Source: Panopea generosa (taxonomy: Eukaryota > Mollusca > Bivalvia > Adapedonta > Hiatellidae). From it: a stretch of DNA of 64,000 nt. Each line of letters begins with the position of its first letter. Position 1 is the first letter of the stretch. The stretch spans positions 44,142,578-44,206,577 of the forward strand of contig CM055895.1 of assembly GCA_029582155.1 (NCBI GenBank), written 5' to 3'. Shown here in pieces: positions 23,836 to 35,970 of this stretch. A program made the position numbers and the translations under genes. Below the pieces are notes generated by a model. The model saw only the letters and a list, made by a program, of their open reading frames with translations, ran no database searches and was not told the origin of the DNA.

Positions 23836-24289
23836 CTCATAAATACAATCTGCATGTGCAATGTAGAACTGATAAGTGACTGTCTATGATATAAACTGTT
23901 GAACTATCACATATGATATGGCTTCACAAGTTCATTATGTTCAATTTACCTTAAACTAAAGAACAGACCGGTAAGTATGTAATATCTAAGAAAACAATGC
24001 ATAAAGAAAGACTTTAGATTTAAATGAAATAATAAAATATTCCATTTAAATTAAAGTATAATTCATACCTGTAATAGTACTGGTTTAAACAACAACCGTA
24101 TAAGACACAACTGTGGTGGCTGGCTCCTTTCTTATCAATGACACTGGGGTTTCTCAATACCATAATGTAGTGGCAAGTTGGACAACCTGAATGAAAACAT
24201 AAACATGCTTAATATATATGATCATGGTTACAGAATCAAATATTAATTACAGATTTAAGAGTGATTATATCAGGGTTTTTTGAAACTTT
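23836..24289. other. No recognisable feature
   Basis: AT-rich, no supported frame or repeat. Confidence 0.35.
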
Positions 24290-24560
24290 AAAATTAACAA
24301 AAACATTTTTTTCCAATATACAATGCCAATGAATATATGCTCACTGACCCCGTATCGCCAATACAATATCTCTATAAACATGCCAAAATGATCCATAAAA
24401 AAGGGCTTTCCCAACATTGGCACGCTTCTAGGTTAGACTGAAATAGTTCTCCTACTAAAATGGCATTTTGTGAAACTATTCGGTTTATATTAATTTTGTA
24501 AATGATTATGAGATGGTTTCTATAAAGCGTTTAATCCTGGCACACTCCCTTTAAATGACA
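24290..24560. repeat. Diverged dispersed repeat
   Basis: GAATATATGCTCACTGACCC, CGTATCGCCAATACAATATC, AAAGGGCTTTCCCAACATTG and CCTGGCACACTCCCTTTAAA. A weak relative lies at 1320-1620. Confidence 0.4.
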
Positions 24561-24718
24561 AATGCCATACTTACAATATTTCTTAAAAACTATTTGTTTG
24601 CTTTGTTTCTTCCTACTCACTCAAAATTGCAGCTACCCAAACTTTTTTTATCGAGTTTTTTTCATGGAGTTTTTGTTTTCATGATTTCTGTCTATTTTTG
24701 TTTGAAATGATTATGAAG

Positions 24719-24776
24719 ATTTTTTTAATGAGGTTTAACACTATTTACAACATTTTCAGGTTATATATGGCATAAT
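24719..24776 (-). mobile_element. SINE family C, detached 3' end
   Basis: TTTTTTTAATGAGGTTTAAC ... ATATATGGCAT matches 21757-21810. The rest of the SINE resumes at about 25120 after some 340 bp of unrelated sequence. Confidence 0.6.
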
Positions 24777-25119
24777 CTGCAGGGGCGTAGAATGATTGAA
24801 AATGATGTGTTGGCACAGTTTTAGTGGGGTTCGGGGAATGTTCCCCCGTAAAGTAATTTCAGCCTGACTGTTGTAAATGCGTTTTGGCGTATATATGCTT
24901 ATGTTTTTAGGTGCCTTGTTATCATTAATATTAACAGTGAATTTACTGTTTTATAACCATATAAATGTAATGTTTTAAGGTATGTTCACTATAATAAAGG
25001 GTTAAATGAAGTAGCCTTGGGTCCAATTTTTATTGCACTTTTGGCATTTTTATTTTTTTGATTTCTCAGAAAAAAGGTGTAGACACGTGCCTACAGTGCC
25101 TATAGGAAGCTACGCTCCT
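24777..25119. mobile_element. Insertion splitting SINE C
   Basis: Sequence between the two SINE C parts. It opens with CTGCAGGGGCGTAGAATGAT and contains GTGGGGTTCGGGGAATGTTC with CCCCGTAAAG, a G/C-rich motif I associate with other dispersed repeats. Target-site duplications were not resolved. Confidence 0.4.
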
Positions 25120-25310
25120 GATCTAGTTTATTTGGTGGAGGAAGATCTCAGAATACATATGAGTAGAACTACTGTCCTTCCACGAGTCACTGGCAAACTT
25201 TCTCGTATAAAGTTTTGGACCGAGCAGGACTTGAACCTGTGATCTTAGCGGTGAGTAGTAAGTGATCTTGAGATGACGCCTCAGATCACTCAGCCACGGA
25301 GGATGTGTAT
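25110..25310 (-). mobile_element. SINE family C, head portion
   Basis: AGTCACTGGCAAACTTTCTC, GGACTTGAACCTGTGATCTT and ATCACTCAGCCACGGAGG. On the minus strand the right end reads CCTCCGTGGCTGAGTGATCT, then GAGGCG, a good class II (Leu/Ser) tRNA A box, and CACAGGTTCAAGTCCTGC, a B box. Confidence 0.8.
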
Positions 25311-25427
25311 TATACAAAATCAAAAATGTCAAAAAAAATGAATAGCTACCTACCTACCCACATGAAAAATACTGGATCAGAGCACAGCAAACAAACATTT
25401 TAAGGATTGACCCATCCGTTGTACGCC

Positions 25428-25505
25428 ACCTGGCTTAGCAGCTAATCAATCTCAAAACCATGTACCTCTCACTGCTGAGGTTGTGGGTTCGAGCCAAGCT
25501 CGGTC
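25428..25505 (+). mobile_element. tRNA-like SINE head
   Basis: CACCTGGCTTAGCAGCTAAT then GAGGTTGTGGGTTCGAGCCA. The B box is intact (GGTTCGAGCC) and the A box is partly recognisable. Not a canonical tRNA. Confidence 0.55.
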
Positions 25506-25739
25506 AAAATATGTATATGTGAGACAGTATGTCGGTTATTTGCAAATTTGTGGGAAAATGCAGTCTTTCCCTTTAACAGAAAATTGAATTGTCAATAAAT
25601 GCATTATTCATTGTAAAAATGCCCACTTTAATAAAGTAATCATAGAAAGTCTATTTTCAATCTGATTTAACATAAAAGTATAAATATTGCACATAAAACG
25701 ATTGCATCAGGTGAACAAATAAATTGTGTTGATCCGTTT

Positions 25740-25930
25740 GCTTTCTGGGTGGCTGTCAAAACTTTATTAAAAAAGAACAGTGGACGTTTGTTTTGTAGAT
25801 AGTGTTGTCTGCTCACACAAGAGAATGCAAGTTTGATCCCCAGCTCGACCCAATGCCTCTTAAAAATCATCACTCGGTACAGGTTCTACCCAGAAAGCTG
25901 ACTTGAGACTGGTTCTTATATGCAATAACT
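25740..25930 (+). mobile_element. SINE family E, copy 1
   Basis: GTTGTCTGCTCACACAAGAG, GCAAGTTTGATCCCCAGCTC (B box), then GGTACAGGTTCTACCCAGAA and GCTGACTTGAGACTGGTTCT with TATATGC. The same order occurs at 35812-35970. The A-box region seems disrupted by extra sequence near 25755-25775. Confidence 0.7.
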
Positions 25931-26439
25931 TGAAAAAAATGTTACATGGTTTTCAAGTAGTACACATTTCTCCATATCACAACAGTTAAGGGTTTGTTTT
26001 GTATATATCAAATTGTACCTCTTCAAAGGCTGTCCTCATTGTCCCTGGTAAATCGCCTGTATTATTTGCCATGAAGCAGGAATTCTGTCACATTTTGTCA
26101 GAATACCGGTAGCCTTTGCCCACCTTGGATTAAGAGCATTAATGTCAGCTGGCCAAGATGTTGGAATGTTTTTGAGTCGTATAGACCAATATCAATGCGA
26201 AAAGATTTATTTTGTTTGGGACCTAGTGAGATAAAATATAAATAAAAACTTATGAATTATCCACAATACATAGCCATATGTTATGAGTTCATAACAAACA
26301 TTTTAAAAATTATAATGCTCAATTATCCTGGCTTCTGTTTCACCAAAAGTTTAGGGTAAATTCAGCAGTCTTATTCGATAAGAGGGTAGACATAGCCAGA
26401 TTAAATTAGATGTTGATGGACAGTTTTCTTCATATATGT

Positions 26440-26650
26440 AACAAGACAGGAATATATTCAGCTAATCTGGGACTTGAAACCTTTCGCTGACAAGGCAAAT
26501 GCTTAGCTGACTGAGTTAGTGGGACAGCATACATGCGCTCCAACAAATCATAATTTTCCCTGAATTTCCATTCAGTCCAGAGAATTATGTGAATAGTTCG
26601 AAGAATACAATAAGTAACAGTCTCACATTGGGCGACAATGTAACAGAACG
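26440..26650 (-). mobile_element. tRNA-derived repeat, family F, copy 1
   Basis: GCTAATCTGGGACTTGAAAC, CTTTCGCTGACAAGGCAAAT, GCTTAGCTGACTGAGTTAG form a minus-strand tRNA-like head. CAGTCTCACATTGGGCGACA follows. Blocks recur in copy 2 at 26800-27090. Confidence 0.55.
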
Positions 26651-26799
26651 AAATAACAAAAATTTAAATGCAGCCAGTCCAAATGAGCTGGCTGACATAA
26701 ATTGTTAAGTAACGTTACACACTGTGACAGTTTATTCTACCACGAATTTGAATTTCAAATGGCGGATGAATTACATGTGTGCCTATTCAGATTTTGTGT

Positions 26800-27090
26800 T
26801 GTTCACCCAAGTCCGCCCCCTCTAGACTGAAACCCTGAATTCGCCCATGATTTCCATACAGAAAATCATATGAATGTGTCTTGGAACATAATATGTAAGA
26901 CTTGTAAGTCACAGTCCCACGTTGGGTGCCAACAAGGAACTATATATCTATACAAGTCCATGGTACCAAGCCAATGTAACATGACGAGAAAAATATGTAG
27001 CCAGTCTGGAACTTTAACCTGTGACCATTTGTTGACAGAGTGAATACTCTGGAAACTGAGATAGCCATACGCCTGGCATACATTTCTCTC
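26800..27090 (-). mobile_element. tRNA-derived repeat, family F, copy 2
   Basis: CCCTGAATTCGCCCATGATT, CAGTCCCACGTTGGGTGCCA and then GTAGCCAGTCTGGAACTTTA, ACCTGTGACCATTTGTTGAC, GAATACTCTGGAAACTGAG. The two copies overlap in content and lie in tandem. Confidence 0.55.
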
Positions 27091-27468
27091 CTTTGATGTT
27101 TCATAAACGCTGTGACATATAATTATTCGACCTGTTGTTCATTGTTTTGGGTGACAACAGATAAAAAACGGTAAAATAAACTCTTTAAAACACCTTGGAT
27201 GTTTGTTTGAATAGATCTATGGTGCGTGATATTGTCACATGAATATTCGAGAATGTTTTCAATGGAATGAGAATGTTTTCTATGGAAAACAACACACAGA
27301 ACTCGTATGTTGGGAGACTCGAGAGAAAAAAAGTGAAACGAAAAGAAAAACAGGAAAGAAACAATGTAATGCCATACGAACAGAATGAAGCACGATGGCG
27401 TACCTTGTATGAGAGCTAGTTGTAGTCTGTCCCAACTTTTTTTGCAGAACACGCCGTCCTTGTATAAA

Positions 27469-27469
<1 letters not shown>
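27091..27469. other. No supported gene
   Basis: A minus-strand 125-codon frame at 27123-27500 begins inside the CA repeat and has no recognisable domain. Confidence 0.35.

Positions 27470-27502
<33 letters not shown>
27470..27502. repeat. (CA)n microsatellite
   Basis: Sixteen uninterrupted CA dinucleotides. Confidence 0.97.
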
Positions 27503-27504
<2 letters not shown>

Positions 27505-27895
27505 ATTTAAAAATTATTATGTCACTTTCTTGTTTCCATTTGTGCTCAATATCTGTCATGGTGACCTGTCAAATTTCAGCGTCTGCCAAAATGAACACAT
27601 TTCACACGGTTCGTTAAATGTACACATATCTTTAATTTGGCATAAATTATACTAATTATGTTTATGGTAATATGAAACGGAAAGTATTCAATACCGACAA
27701 CCATTGCATCCTCAACACATTATTTACTGACAACTCACCGAATCAGAATCATTTCATCGTCGCCATGTTGGTTAAAAAAGTTGATTTTCTAAATTAAATG
27801 CCGGACAAACTCCGGTCATCCCGCAAAAAGGTTCCCGGCTAGAACAGAAAACATAGTCAGAAACATAGCTGCGTTCTTAGGTCGTGGCATTCCTA
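27503..27895. other. No recognisable feature
   Basis: AT-rich, nothing matched. Confidence 0.35.
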
Positions 27896-28166
27896 CTATA
27901 ATCGCTATTCCTGTTTTCATTGTACCTCAATAAATAGTAAAACCGTTAATTTTTAAAAAAAAAGTGCGGGCGTATATGTAGGGCTTCTGAAATATTAGTA
28001 TTGTATACGGATGTCATTATAATTTTCGCTCCGAATGCTGTCTACAACTGCGATATATTGGAACTTAAAATAAACACTGTGAAAACCGTGGTAATTATTA
28101 TATGACACGTTGTAATGTTTTTGTTCACTTAAATTATAGTAGGGTGAATAGGTGAAATAATACACA
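27896..28166. repeat. Dispersed repeat shared with 12.45-12.58 kb, with a 142-bp extra segment
   Basis: TATAATCGCTATTCCTGTTT with TCATTGTACCTCAATAAATA ends at AAAGTGC (about 27965). GTAATGTTTTTGTTCACTTA resumes at about 28108. At 12.5 kb the two parts are adjacent. Confidence 0.75.
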
Positions 28167-28689
28167 ATCCAATTTCTAGTTTGCTTTCCTTTTATATACA
28201 ATAATCTTTATCAACTTTGACAATTGGAAAACCAATATTTATTTATCTATTTCGGTATAACCAGACAAAATTATTAATTAAGTTATTCGCAATCAAAGTA
28301 AATTGAGCACACATGTATAATTTGTCTCCTCGGAGATTTGATATCTATAACCACTGTGGATAACCACATTTTTTTATCTCACTTCTAATATGACTTCTCC
28401 CTTCCTAAATCTCTCAAAACTAACTCTCCCGAATTGAAGTCAAAACATATATATATAACATATATTTTGACTAATTAACTTGTCTGATAAAATACAGATT
28501 ATTTTAAATACCAATCATTGTTATAACAAAAGGTGCTAAAATCGAAAGCCCTTGATTTACTAGTTCAGAAAATACAACAAAAATCATGAGAATGAACATA
28601 ATAACGCACATTTTAAGAAAAGATATTTGGAATTGATCACCTTATTACAAAAGCTTCGGAAATAAATTTACTTAAAATTAGAAGTTCTC
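28167..28689. other. No recognisable feature
   Basis: AT-rich, no supported frame or repeat. Confidence 0.35.
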
Positions 28690-30330
28690 TTTTATTTGTA
28701 GATTGCAATACAGTTATTTACTTAAACATAGTTTGTGTTGTATAATAAAACTTCTTGATATACTTCATTCTTTTACGCCCAGTATAGCTTTGCAAAATTT
28801 AAAGTGAATGAGCTCTTATTCTTTTGATTTCGTAAATATCCACACCTCCCACGCATAATTAAGAATTGAACATACAAATGCATTAAATAACTGTAGCGAT
28901 GTCTTAGAATTCACATTAAGCTTTCTTAAATTAACAGTCAAAAGATTCATCGCATTAGGTGCTTTGCCACTAAGAGATATCTGATTTAAAGCAAATGTCC
29001 CATGTGTAATTAAAAACAATGCCTAGATAATTAAAATCATCAATAACATCTATATTTACGTTATTATATGTCCATTTTTCAGAAACTGTTACTCTATCCC
29101 TCTTCCGAAAAAACAACAAACTTAGTTGTTTCTGTGTTAACTTCGAGCCCCCAGTTTCACAATATTCATATAACCTATTTAAGTTTTCTTGAAGGTCTTC
29201 AGGAGTGGTACCTATCAAAATCATGTCGTCAGCGAAAAGCAGTAATACATAAGGGATAATGTAATTAGGGAAATACATAATGTATAAGGGAAATATCATC
29301 TAAGTTAAGGCCACATTTAGTTTTGTAAATAAAGCTCTAAATATTTGATAAAAAGAGCGAACATAAGTGGCGACATTATCTCCCTTTGCTTTAAACCGAC
29401 TGATATATCAAAATAATCTTAATAAGAACCACAAATTTTCACACACGATTTAACAGTACTATACATTGAGCGTACAATTCTGAGCATTTTACCGTTAATA
29501 CCCAATTTAAAAAGTTTGAGCATCAGCGTATTTCTATAAACCGAATCAAACTCTTTTTTTAAATCGATAAAAACAAAGTAAAGTCGTTTTTCCCATTTAA
29601 CACTTTGTCGATAATATTATTAAGTATAACAATAGCATCCGTTGTAGATCTACCCTTTCTAAATACAAACTGTGTGTCAGATATAATGTGTTTGCCTCAC
29701 AACATTTGTTAATACGTGCGTTCAAGACGCTGGTGAAAAATTTTCCAAAACAAATAACTAAAGTTATGCCCCTGTAATTGCTAATTACGTCTTTGTCCCT
29801 TTTTTGTGTAACGGAATAATGACCCCCTTTGTCCATTCCTCAGGAAAACAGCCTGTATTGAAAATGAGTTTTAAAATATCGGTTGTATGACCAGATATAA
29901 TATGGCAGGTCGAAATGAAAAACTCGTTTAATAAACTATCATTAGACACTTTGTTCGTGCTAAGTGAGCGAATTGCAGATTCGACCTCGTTAAATGTAAA
30001 ACAGGTATCCAAATCTTCGAATACGGGATCATTTTGATTAAAATCATTATTACTATTGAAGTATTCAAGTAAATTACTACTGATTGTAAATGTCAACGGC
30101 GCGTGATCACTGAACTGTGAAAATCACTCACCAACGGAAAATCGCATTCTTTAATCAATAACACTGGACCCATGCCTATTTACATAGGTTATGTCTGTAA
30201 CTCCATGATCTTAACCTTGTTGCCCACTCGCCAATCTTAATGATGTAGATTTACACAAATCTAACAGTTTATTTCCATGAGCGTTAGTTATCGTATCTTC
30301 GGATATACGTTATAAAGGGTTGTCAGGCAC
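28690..30330 (-). pseudogene. Non-LTR retrotransposon (APE endonuclease + RT), decayed
   Basis: Reads on the minus strand. 30120-30290 holds the end of an apurinic-type endonuclease (HGNKLLDLC-like, then VTDITYVNRHGSSVID). FSDHAPL, with the catalytic SDH, is at about 30097-30117. The RT follows: FTFNEVESAIRSLSTNKVSN, CFPEEWTKGVIIPLHKKG, ISNYRGITLV (29.7-29.85 kb), then LLLFADDMILIGTTPEDLQ with the FADD box at 29225-29236, and FNYLGIVFN near 29.0 kb. SLQLFNAFVCSILNYAWEVW (28.85 kb) is the C-terminal region. Several frameshifts and stops interrupt it, so it is dead. The 3' end is not sharply defined, and the clade (I/Jockey-like) is uncertain. Confidence 0.85.
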
Positions 30331-30370
30331 ATATTCATAATAATCTATGTTATCTATATTTCTGTCTAAC

Positions 30371-32668
30371 TGGTCAGTCACATATGTTTATAATTGCTAT
30401 AAACTATTCCTATGAATAGAGGTTTTGAAGTTGGTTTTGAAGTTGTCACAAGACAAGGGGGCTAGAATGTATAGGGGTCCTGTCAGGGGATTTTGGGTCT
30501 TATATACAAATAAAATAAGAAACGAAAACATCCTATTTATTTATCCATGTGAGATTTGAAGCATTGTTAAGTATAAATAGATAAAATTTGGTTCAAAAAG
30601 GGTAATTGGATTAAAAGCGAAATTAATTGAAATGGTCAAATTAATTACTTTCAGTAATCAATATGTCAATCTTGTTGATATTTGATGTAAAGTATCCTTA
30701 CAATAGCTTAGTGACTGAAATTTCTGCAAATCAAGGGTTAGGATGTATAATGGCCCTCTTAGTCGATTTTTACTTTTACATTAATTTATTATGGGCATTT
30801 TGTTTTCTTTCGCATCCTTATTACAAATAACTTTCGAATTTGGAACTTAAAGCATTGTCTGCTCACAAAAAAAACTAATGAGTGAGTTTGGAAGTTTGGG
30901 AAATCAAGTGGCTAGGATGTTTATTACAGAAGAATGTTTTTAAAATGTCAATTCAAGTTAATAAACTATTCATGAATACAAACATTTTCACTGTCCCATT
31001 TCATTAATATTAACTTCATCATCACATTTTTTTCAATATCTAATAGTTATGTATCTTTGTAAGCTTAAAACGATTTCAAAAGTTCGTTTTTAGGAAATAC
31101 TTTTGTATTAGTTCTAAAAAAATGTGTGTTGCTAAGTAAACAAGAATATAACACTTGGTATCCCAATTTAAAGACAATCTTTATTTAAAAAAACATACGA
31201 ACAGAAAATAATAAAACATCTGTTACATAATTATCATATACACATATATGTTACCTATATACGTCCAGCTGTTACATCAAGGTAACGTTACATCCATAGG
31301 CTATACAAATCATATGGGTCACCATGTACACAACACTGTTTCGAACCATAGATTAACAATATCAGCAACATAAATGATCACATGTGGAAAATTATTCATA
31401 TTGTTGATAAAATTTATATAGCTTATATATCATTATGCAGAAAAGGAATAAACTTAAGTATCTGCAGTCTTAACTGCTTAAGTGAACCTTACCCTAAAAT
31501 CATAGAAGTAATACTCAATAACTTAGCGGGTGATTTAACGAGGAGAGAGTGTGGATATTCACTGACTCGGGGGCGTAAGTTTACCCTAAAACTTGATAGT
31601 ATATAACGTACTTTTCTTATACAGATTCGTTAAACACAACACAGAAAAAAAGAGCATTTATTTTCTTATCATGGGTCGATTTGGGCCGAGGTCATCCCAA
31701 ATTAACCATACAAAGTTTCATATAAATTTATGCATAAAGTTACAAATGACCATAAGCAAATACCATAGTAAACATATTACAAACGTTTAAGTGTAAATAG
31801 TGCGTTAATCGGATGAATATTTGTATCGACCTCTATGTTTAAACATATTCTTGTAAGGATATATTCCCTTATATGGCACTAAACTTGTATGATTGGCATG
31901 TTTAAGCTTAACCACAAAGCATTCGTATCATTCGATGGTTTTTATAACACTTCATATTGTATGTTTAACTTTCTTTGCTTTCTTTTATATGGCTTGCAAT
32001 GTTACCACAGTTTATCAATATGTTGAAGAAATGCATTGTTTAAACAACTTAATTACATCATATTCTGTTCTGCTCTAGCATTTCTGTTGTAATAAAAAAA
32101 GGAAATGAAGAACACATAATATTGGCACCAAGATTGACATGTTTCACCAACAGTAAACAACAATGGTGTAAAACTATTAAAAATGTCTTTCCTGATATTT
32201 TTTAGCAAGTTCAGTTGATGTTGAAAGACATGTATATTTTCTGTTTATTTTCTGTGCTTATTCAAGCAGGAGTACCTCCATAACGCACACCTACTAAATA
32301 CAGTGTCGGAACGTTGTTTCAAAAGCTGGTTAAGTGATTATTTGTTTCGAACTTAAAGGCTAGAAATAATTGCGTGACTGCTAATACAATTTATCAAGAA
32401 ACATGTTGATATTTTTAATATAGAATTTCATTTTTATGTCTTTTTATGCCTTGTGACCAAACACTGAACTGACAGGTTAAGGAGAGCCATAAACGTTATG
32501 AGGGACTCACTTCACGTGAACTAGTAACGCTATCTGTTAATAGCAAATATTGCACCAAAGAACAAATATAGTGGACTATCTTTTATTGTAGATTATAGCA
32601 AGTGGCAAAGAAAATGTTATGAATAACAGTTTCTTAGGAAAGGAAAGTGTGTCAATATCATTATTCCT
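30371..32668. repeat. Large direct duplication, copy 1 (2.3 kb)
   Basis: Begins TGGTCAGTCACATATGTTTA and ends GTGTCAATATCATTATTCCT. It is colinear with 41409-44188, for example AAGACAAGGGGGCTAGAATG, GCTTAGTGACTGAAATTTCT, TACGTCCAGCTGTTACATCA, TTTAACGAGGAGAGAGTGTG and AGTGTCGGAACGTTGTTTCA. It lacks the segments that in copy 2 lie at about 42400-42590 and 42794-43062. Inside, a unit with GGGTTAGGATGTATAATGGC recurs in degenerate form. No coding capacity is recognised. The left edge lies just beside the LINE relic. Confidence 0.9.
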
Positions 32669-33964
32669 CATGATATGGCCCCTTGCTCTTCGTCAGAATT
32701 CAATATCTTTGATGATCTTGTATAAATGAGAGTGTTTTAACTCTCATTAAACATGTTTCATTTGGGATTGATTAATGAATACCCTGTAGCGTTCATACTG
32801 AATTCAATGGTTTCTTGTTCAAGGTAGTTACAAACTTTGACTTGCTTGGATTACCATATTTTAACAATATCCCGAAATTGTAATTTTTCAACAATACAAG
32901 ACTTTGTGAAAAGTAAGTGAAAAACATAACTTTAAAAATACATAAAATAATGATAAATCCATAAAATTAACCATATATGTAGACAATGTTTAATTCTGAT
33001 GTCGGAAATGCCAGGATAGGCCAGAGTGCCTTCGCTTCTTGTTGCTAATCAATCGGAATTCCCCTATAATGTTCGCAGATTTGCATTGCATTTGTGGCTA
33101 CGTATTATAACCGGCATTCAGTGTAAGATTGGCAAGGAGCTGGCAACCAGGAATCCATTAACTCCTTAAAAAAATAAACGAAATGGTAGTCAAATGCAAG
33201 AGTGTTCACTTTCCCCGAACCGGAAGTAGAATCAACCAGTCCGTGGAGTTTGTGCATGTAGGTGCACAACCACGTGACCGTACAGTATGTAGATGTGTAT
33301 TGGATCCAATAAAATATTGTTTTATTGTACAGCTCAAAATTCTAGGATATAAACGATATACATTTAGTTGAAATTTCAACGATAAAAACAAACGACTGAC
33401 AAAAAGTTCCACATGACGTACGTATTGTAGTGACAACCATATGCTTTTCAGCACTATACGTACGACATGTAGAACATTTTGTCTTATAATGTACTTCCAT
33501 ATTTTATAAAACACTGTAAAATAGCATTACAATATAATAGTATTCAACTTTCTTATGTTTGAAACATTTTGGTTGAATAAACCTTTATAGTGTTTGTGCA
33601 CTGTTATCATCGAAACATCAGTGTCAGAAAATAAAATAGTGCTTGTCCTGTTCTGACCTAACATTTTACGGCGTTGTTTTAAGAAAGATAACGACGGTAT
33701 ATGTGTATCAAAGTCGACATGCTACTTTCACAAATATGGTGTGTTCCAAAGGCTTATTATCTGATAAATTATTCAGAGGTTGTGTGAATAATCACAAATT
33801 GACCTATTTCATGTTCTAACATTCAAAACAAAATGCTGAGTAGCGAAAACAACACGTCATAACTCAACTTATATGGTCGATGTCGATGCGAATTTTTACG
33901 TTCAAACTTATGTATTTTACATCGATTGTGAAACAAAATTTGACAACTTAGACAAATCGCTCTC
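32669..33964. other. No supported gene
   Basis: AT-rich. Open frames at 33183-33371 and 33206-33514 overlap on opposite strands and neither has a recognisable motif. Confidence 0.35.
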
Positions 33965-34110
33965 AAAGTATTCCGGGATAGAACAAGTACTAAGCATATG
34001 AGGATTAAATGTCTTGCTCAAGGACACTATACTAGGTCGTGGCAGGGGATTAAACCCACAGATCTTGGATCCGATACATTACCACTGTATAAAACGCCCA
34101 ACTAAGCTAT
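33965..34110 (-). mobile_element. SINE family D
   Basis: GAACAAGTACTAAGCATATG, ATGTCTTGCTCAAGGACACT, then GGGGATTAAACCCACAGATC, TTGGATCCGATACATTACCA. The minus-strand head is partly decayed (B box GGTTTAATCCC). Confidence 0.72.
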
Positions 34111-35454
34111 ATATATATAACTGTATATGTTGATCGATTTTTTTTGTGATAAAGAACAGATTGTAACAAATATTCTAATCACCAATCTATCATAATAAAT
34201 ACGCTTTCATTTGTCAACAAATTATATTCTTTGTTAATTTAAAGCGTTTGAACGTCGTTACACAGATGTACGAGTAAAGGACAAACTGGTCAAAAATCAG
34301 CCCAATTATAGGTTAATATTAATCGCTTTCATTTGATCCATCAGAATGGTGACGCACGGTGTACGTCATAAAACGTTTTGAAAACAAGCTCATTCATTAA
34401 TATCATACACAATATTCGGATTTAATAAATGATGATTAATGATTAGGATGCACCGAAGTCGCGTGAATGGTAAAGATGTAAAGAACAAAACATCGTAAGT
34501 CGAACTGAGCATCTTAACTAAAAATACCGAAAATCAAATTATTAATATACAATTCCGAAAAAGAAACATTAATTATCTATACATATATTTACATCAAAGC
34601 ACATCTGAGCATACAAAATCGCCAGATATAAAATAATGAGCATAACAAGCAAAAAAGTAAGAAAGGTTCTGTTTTCTGATCTTCTCAAACTATGTGTAAA
34701 CGAAGACTAAAATATAATCAAATTAAAAGGATCTAATGGGGAATTAGGGTTGTGACGGGTAAAAGGAAATATGGCGACTGTAACATATGCCATGTCAAGC
34801 TTCCCCGGGAATACGGTTAGAACTGCGAAACTGACTGGTAACCACGATATATTATAATTTCGGCCGATCGTTCTTTTCCAGGACATCAGTATATAAAATG
34901 TGATAATGCAGAAAACTGTTTTGTAAACTTTTCTCGGCCAGATCAGAACGCAATCTCTCATATGTGAAATACTTTATATTGCATATAAACTTCATATACC
35001 AGTATTTCAATAACAAGGGCAAGCTTTGGTGTAGGAAAAAAATCTATAATATCATTTTCATGAAACAATAGCTTTTCTACCGTATGTCGTAAAATATACA
35101 GCATTTTATTTAAACAAATCAATTAATAACAAACTGCCCTATTTGATCTGTATAGCTCTACTGTACATTATAATTCAATTTGATTGGTTCAACTTTGACA
35201 AGTTTTATTACGTTTGCGTACTGGGCAAGTATCAGTACTTTTTTAATCCTTCAAAGACCACGCTTCTGTTGTTTCCGGACAAAACTGGATTGAGAACTTA
35301 CATTTATAAATGTCTATACTATGGCTATATATGCTGAGGTACTGATTAAGATTTACATTCGAAATATATCAAGTTTCTATGTTGCTTGTAGTTTGTGTCG
35401 TTGAAAACTTATTTATTACACTTAATTTTTTAAAAAAAAGTTATTACATCTTAG
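34111..35454. other. No supported gene
   Basis: AT-rich with a short (TA)n run near 34108-34130. Frames at 34707-34961 and 35143-35337 have no recognisable motif. Confidence 0.35.
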
Positions 35455-35600
35455 ACAAATCACGCTTGAAGCCTTCCTGTGTAAATCCAGTACTAAGCAA
35501 ATGTATGTTGCTCAAGGAGACTTCACAGAGCCGTGATCGAAGTCACGATCCTCCGATCCTAGGTCCGATTCTCTACCACTTGGCTACGCGATCCGTATGT
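35455..35600 (-). mobile_element. SINE family D
   Basis: AAATCCAGTACTAAGCAAAT, TGTTGCTCAAGGAGACTTC, then GATCCTAGGTCCGATTCTCT, ACCACTTGGCTACGCGATCC. The A-box half is well kept (minus strand AGCCAAGTGGTAGAGAATC). The B box is weak. Confidence 0.72.
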
Positions 35601-35811
35601 GTGTAGCTTGAATAAACACATCTGTGTTAAAATATCATTATCACAAATATTGATATGAAGTTATCGTTATTACGAGCTGTGACAAAAACACTCGGCTGTT
35701 AATTAGCTGTCATTGTTACTATTGATTAGTTTGTTTCAATCCTTCCAGAACAGAAAACATAACTCAAAATATAACTGATGTTTGGATACAAGTAAGATTC
35801 AACTACTTACT

Positions 35812-35970
35812 TGCGGGGTTGGGGTGGCGCAGTGGAAAGTATGTTGGCCGCTCACGCTAGAAGTTGCGAAATCGATTTCAGATCAGACCGATAACAACAT
35901 TTAGTACTGGTTTTGCATAGCAAGTTGACTCAAGAGCAGTTCATATAAGCTCCAAAAATTCTTCGCAATC
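35812..35970 (+). mobile_element. SINE family E, copy 2
   Basis: GGGGTGGCGCAGTGGAAAGT is a clear A box, followed by TGTTGGCCGCTCACGCTAGA. The B-box region (GCGAAATCGATTTCAG) is degenerate. The body TACTGGTTTTGCATAGCAAG, TTGACTCAAGAGCAGTTCAT with ATAAGC matches 25865-25925. Confidence 0.75.
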
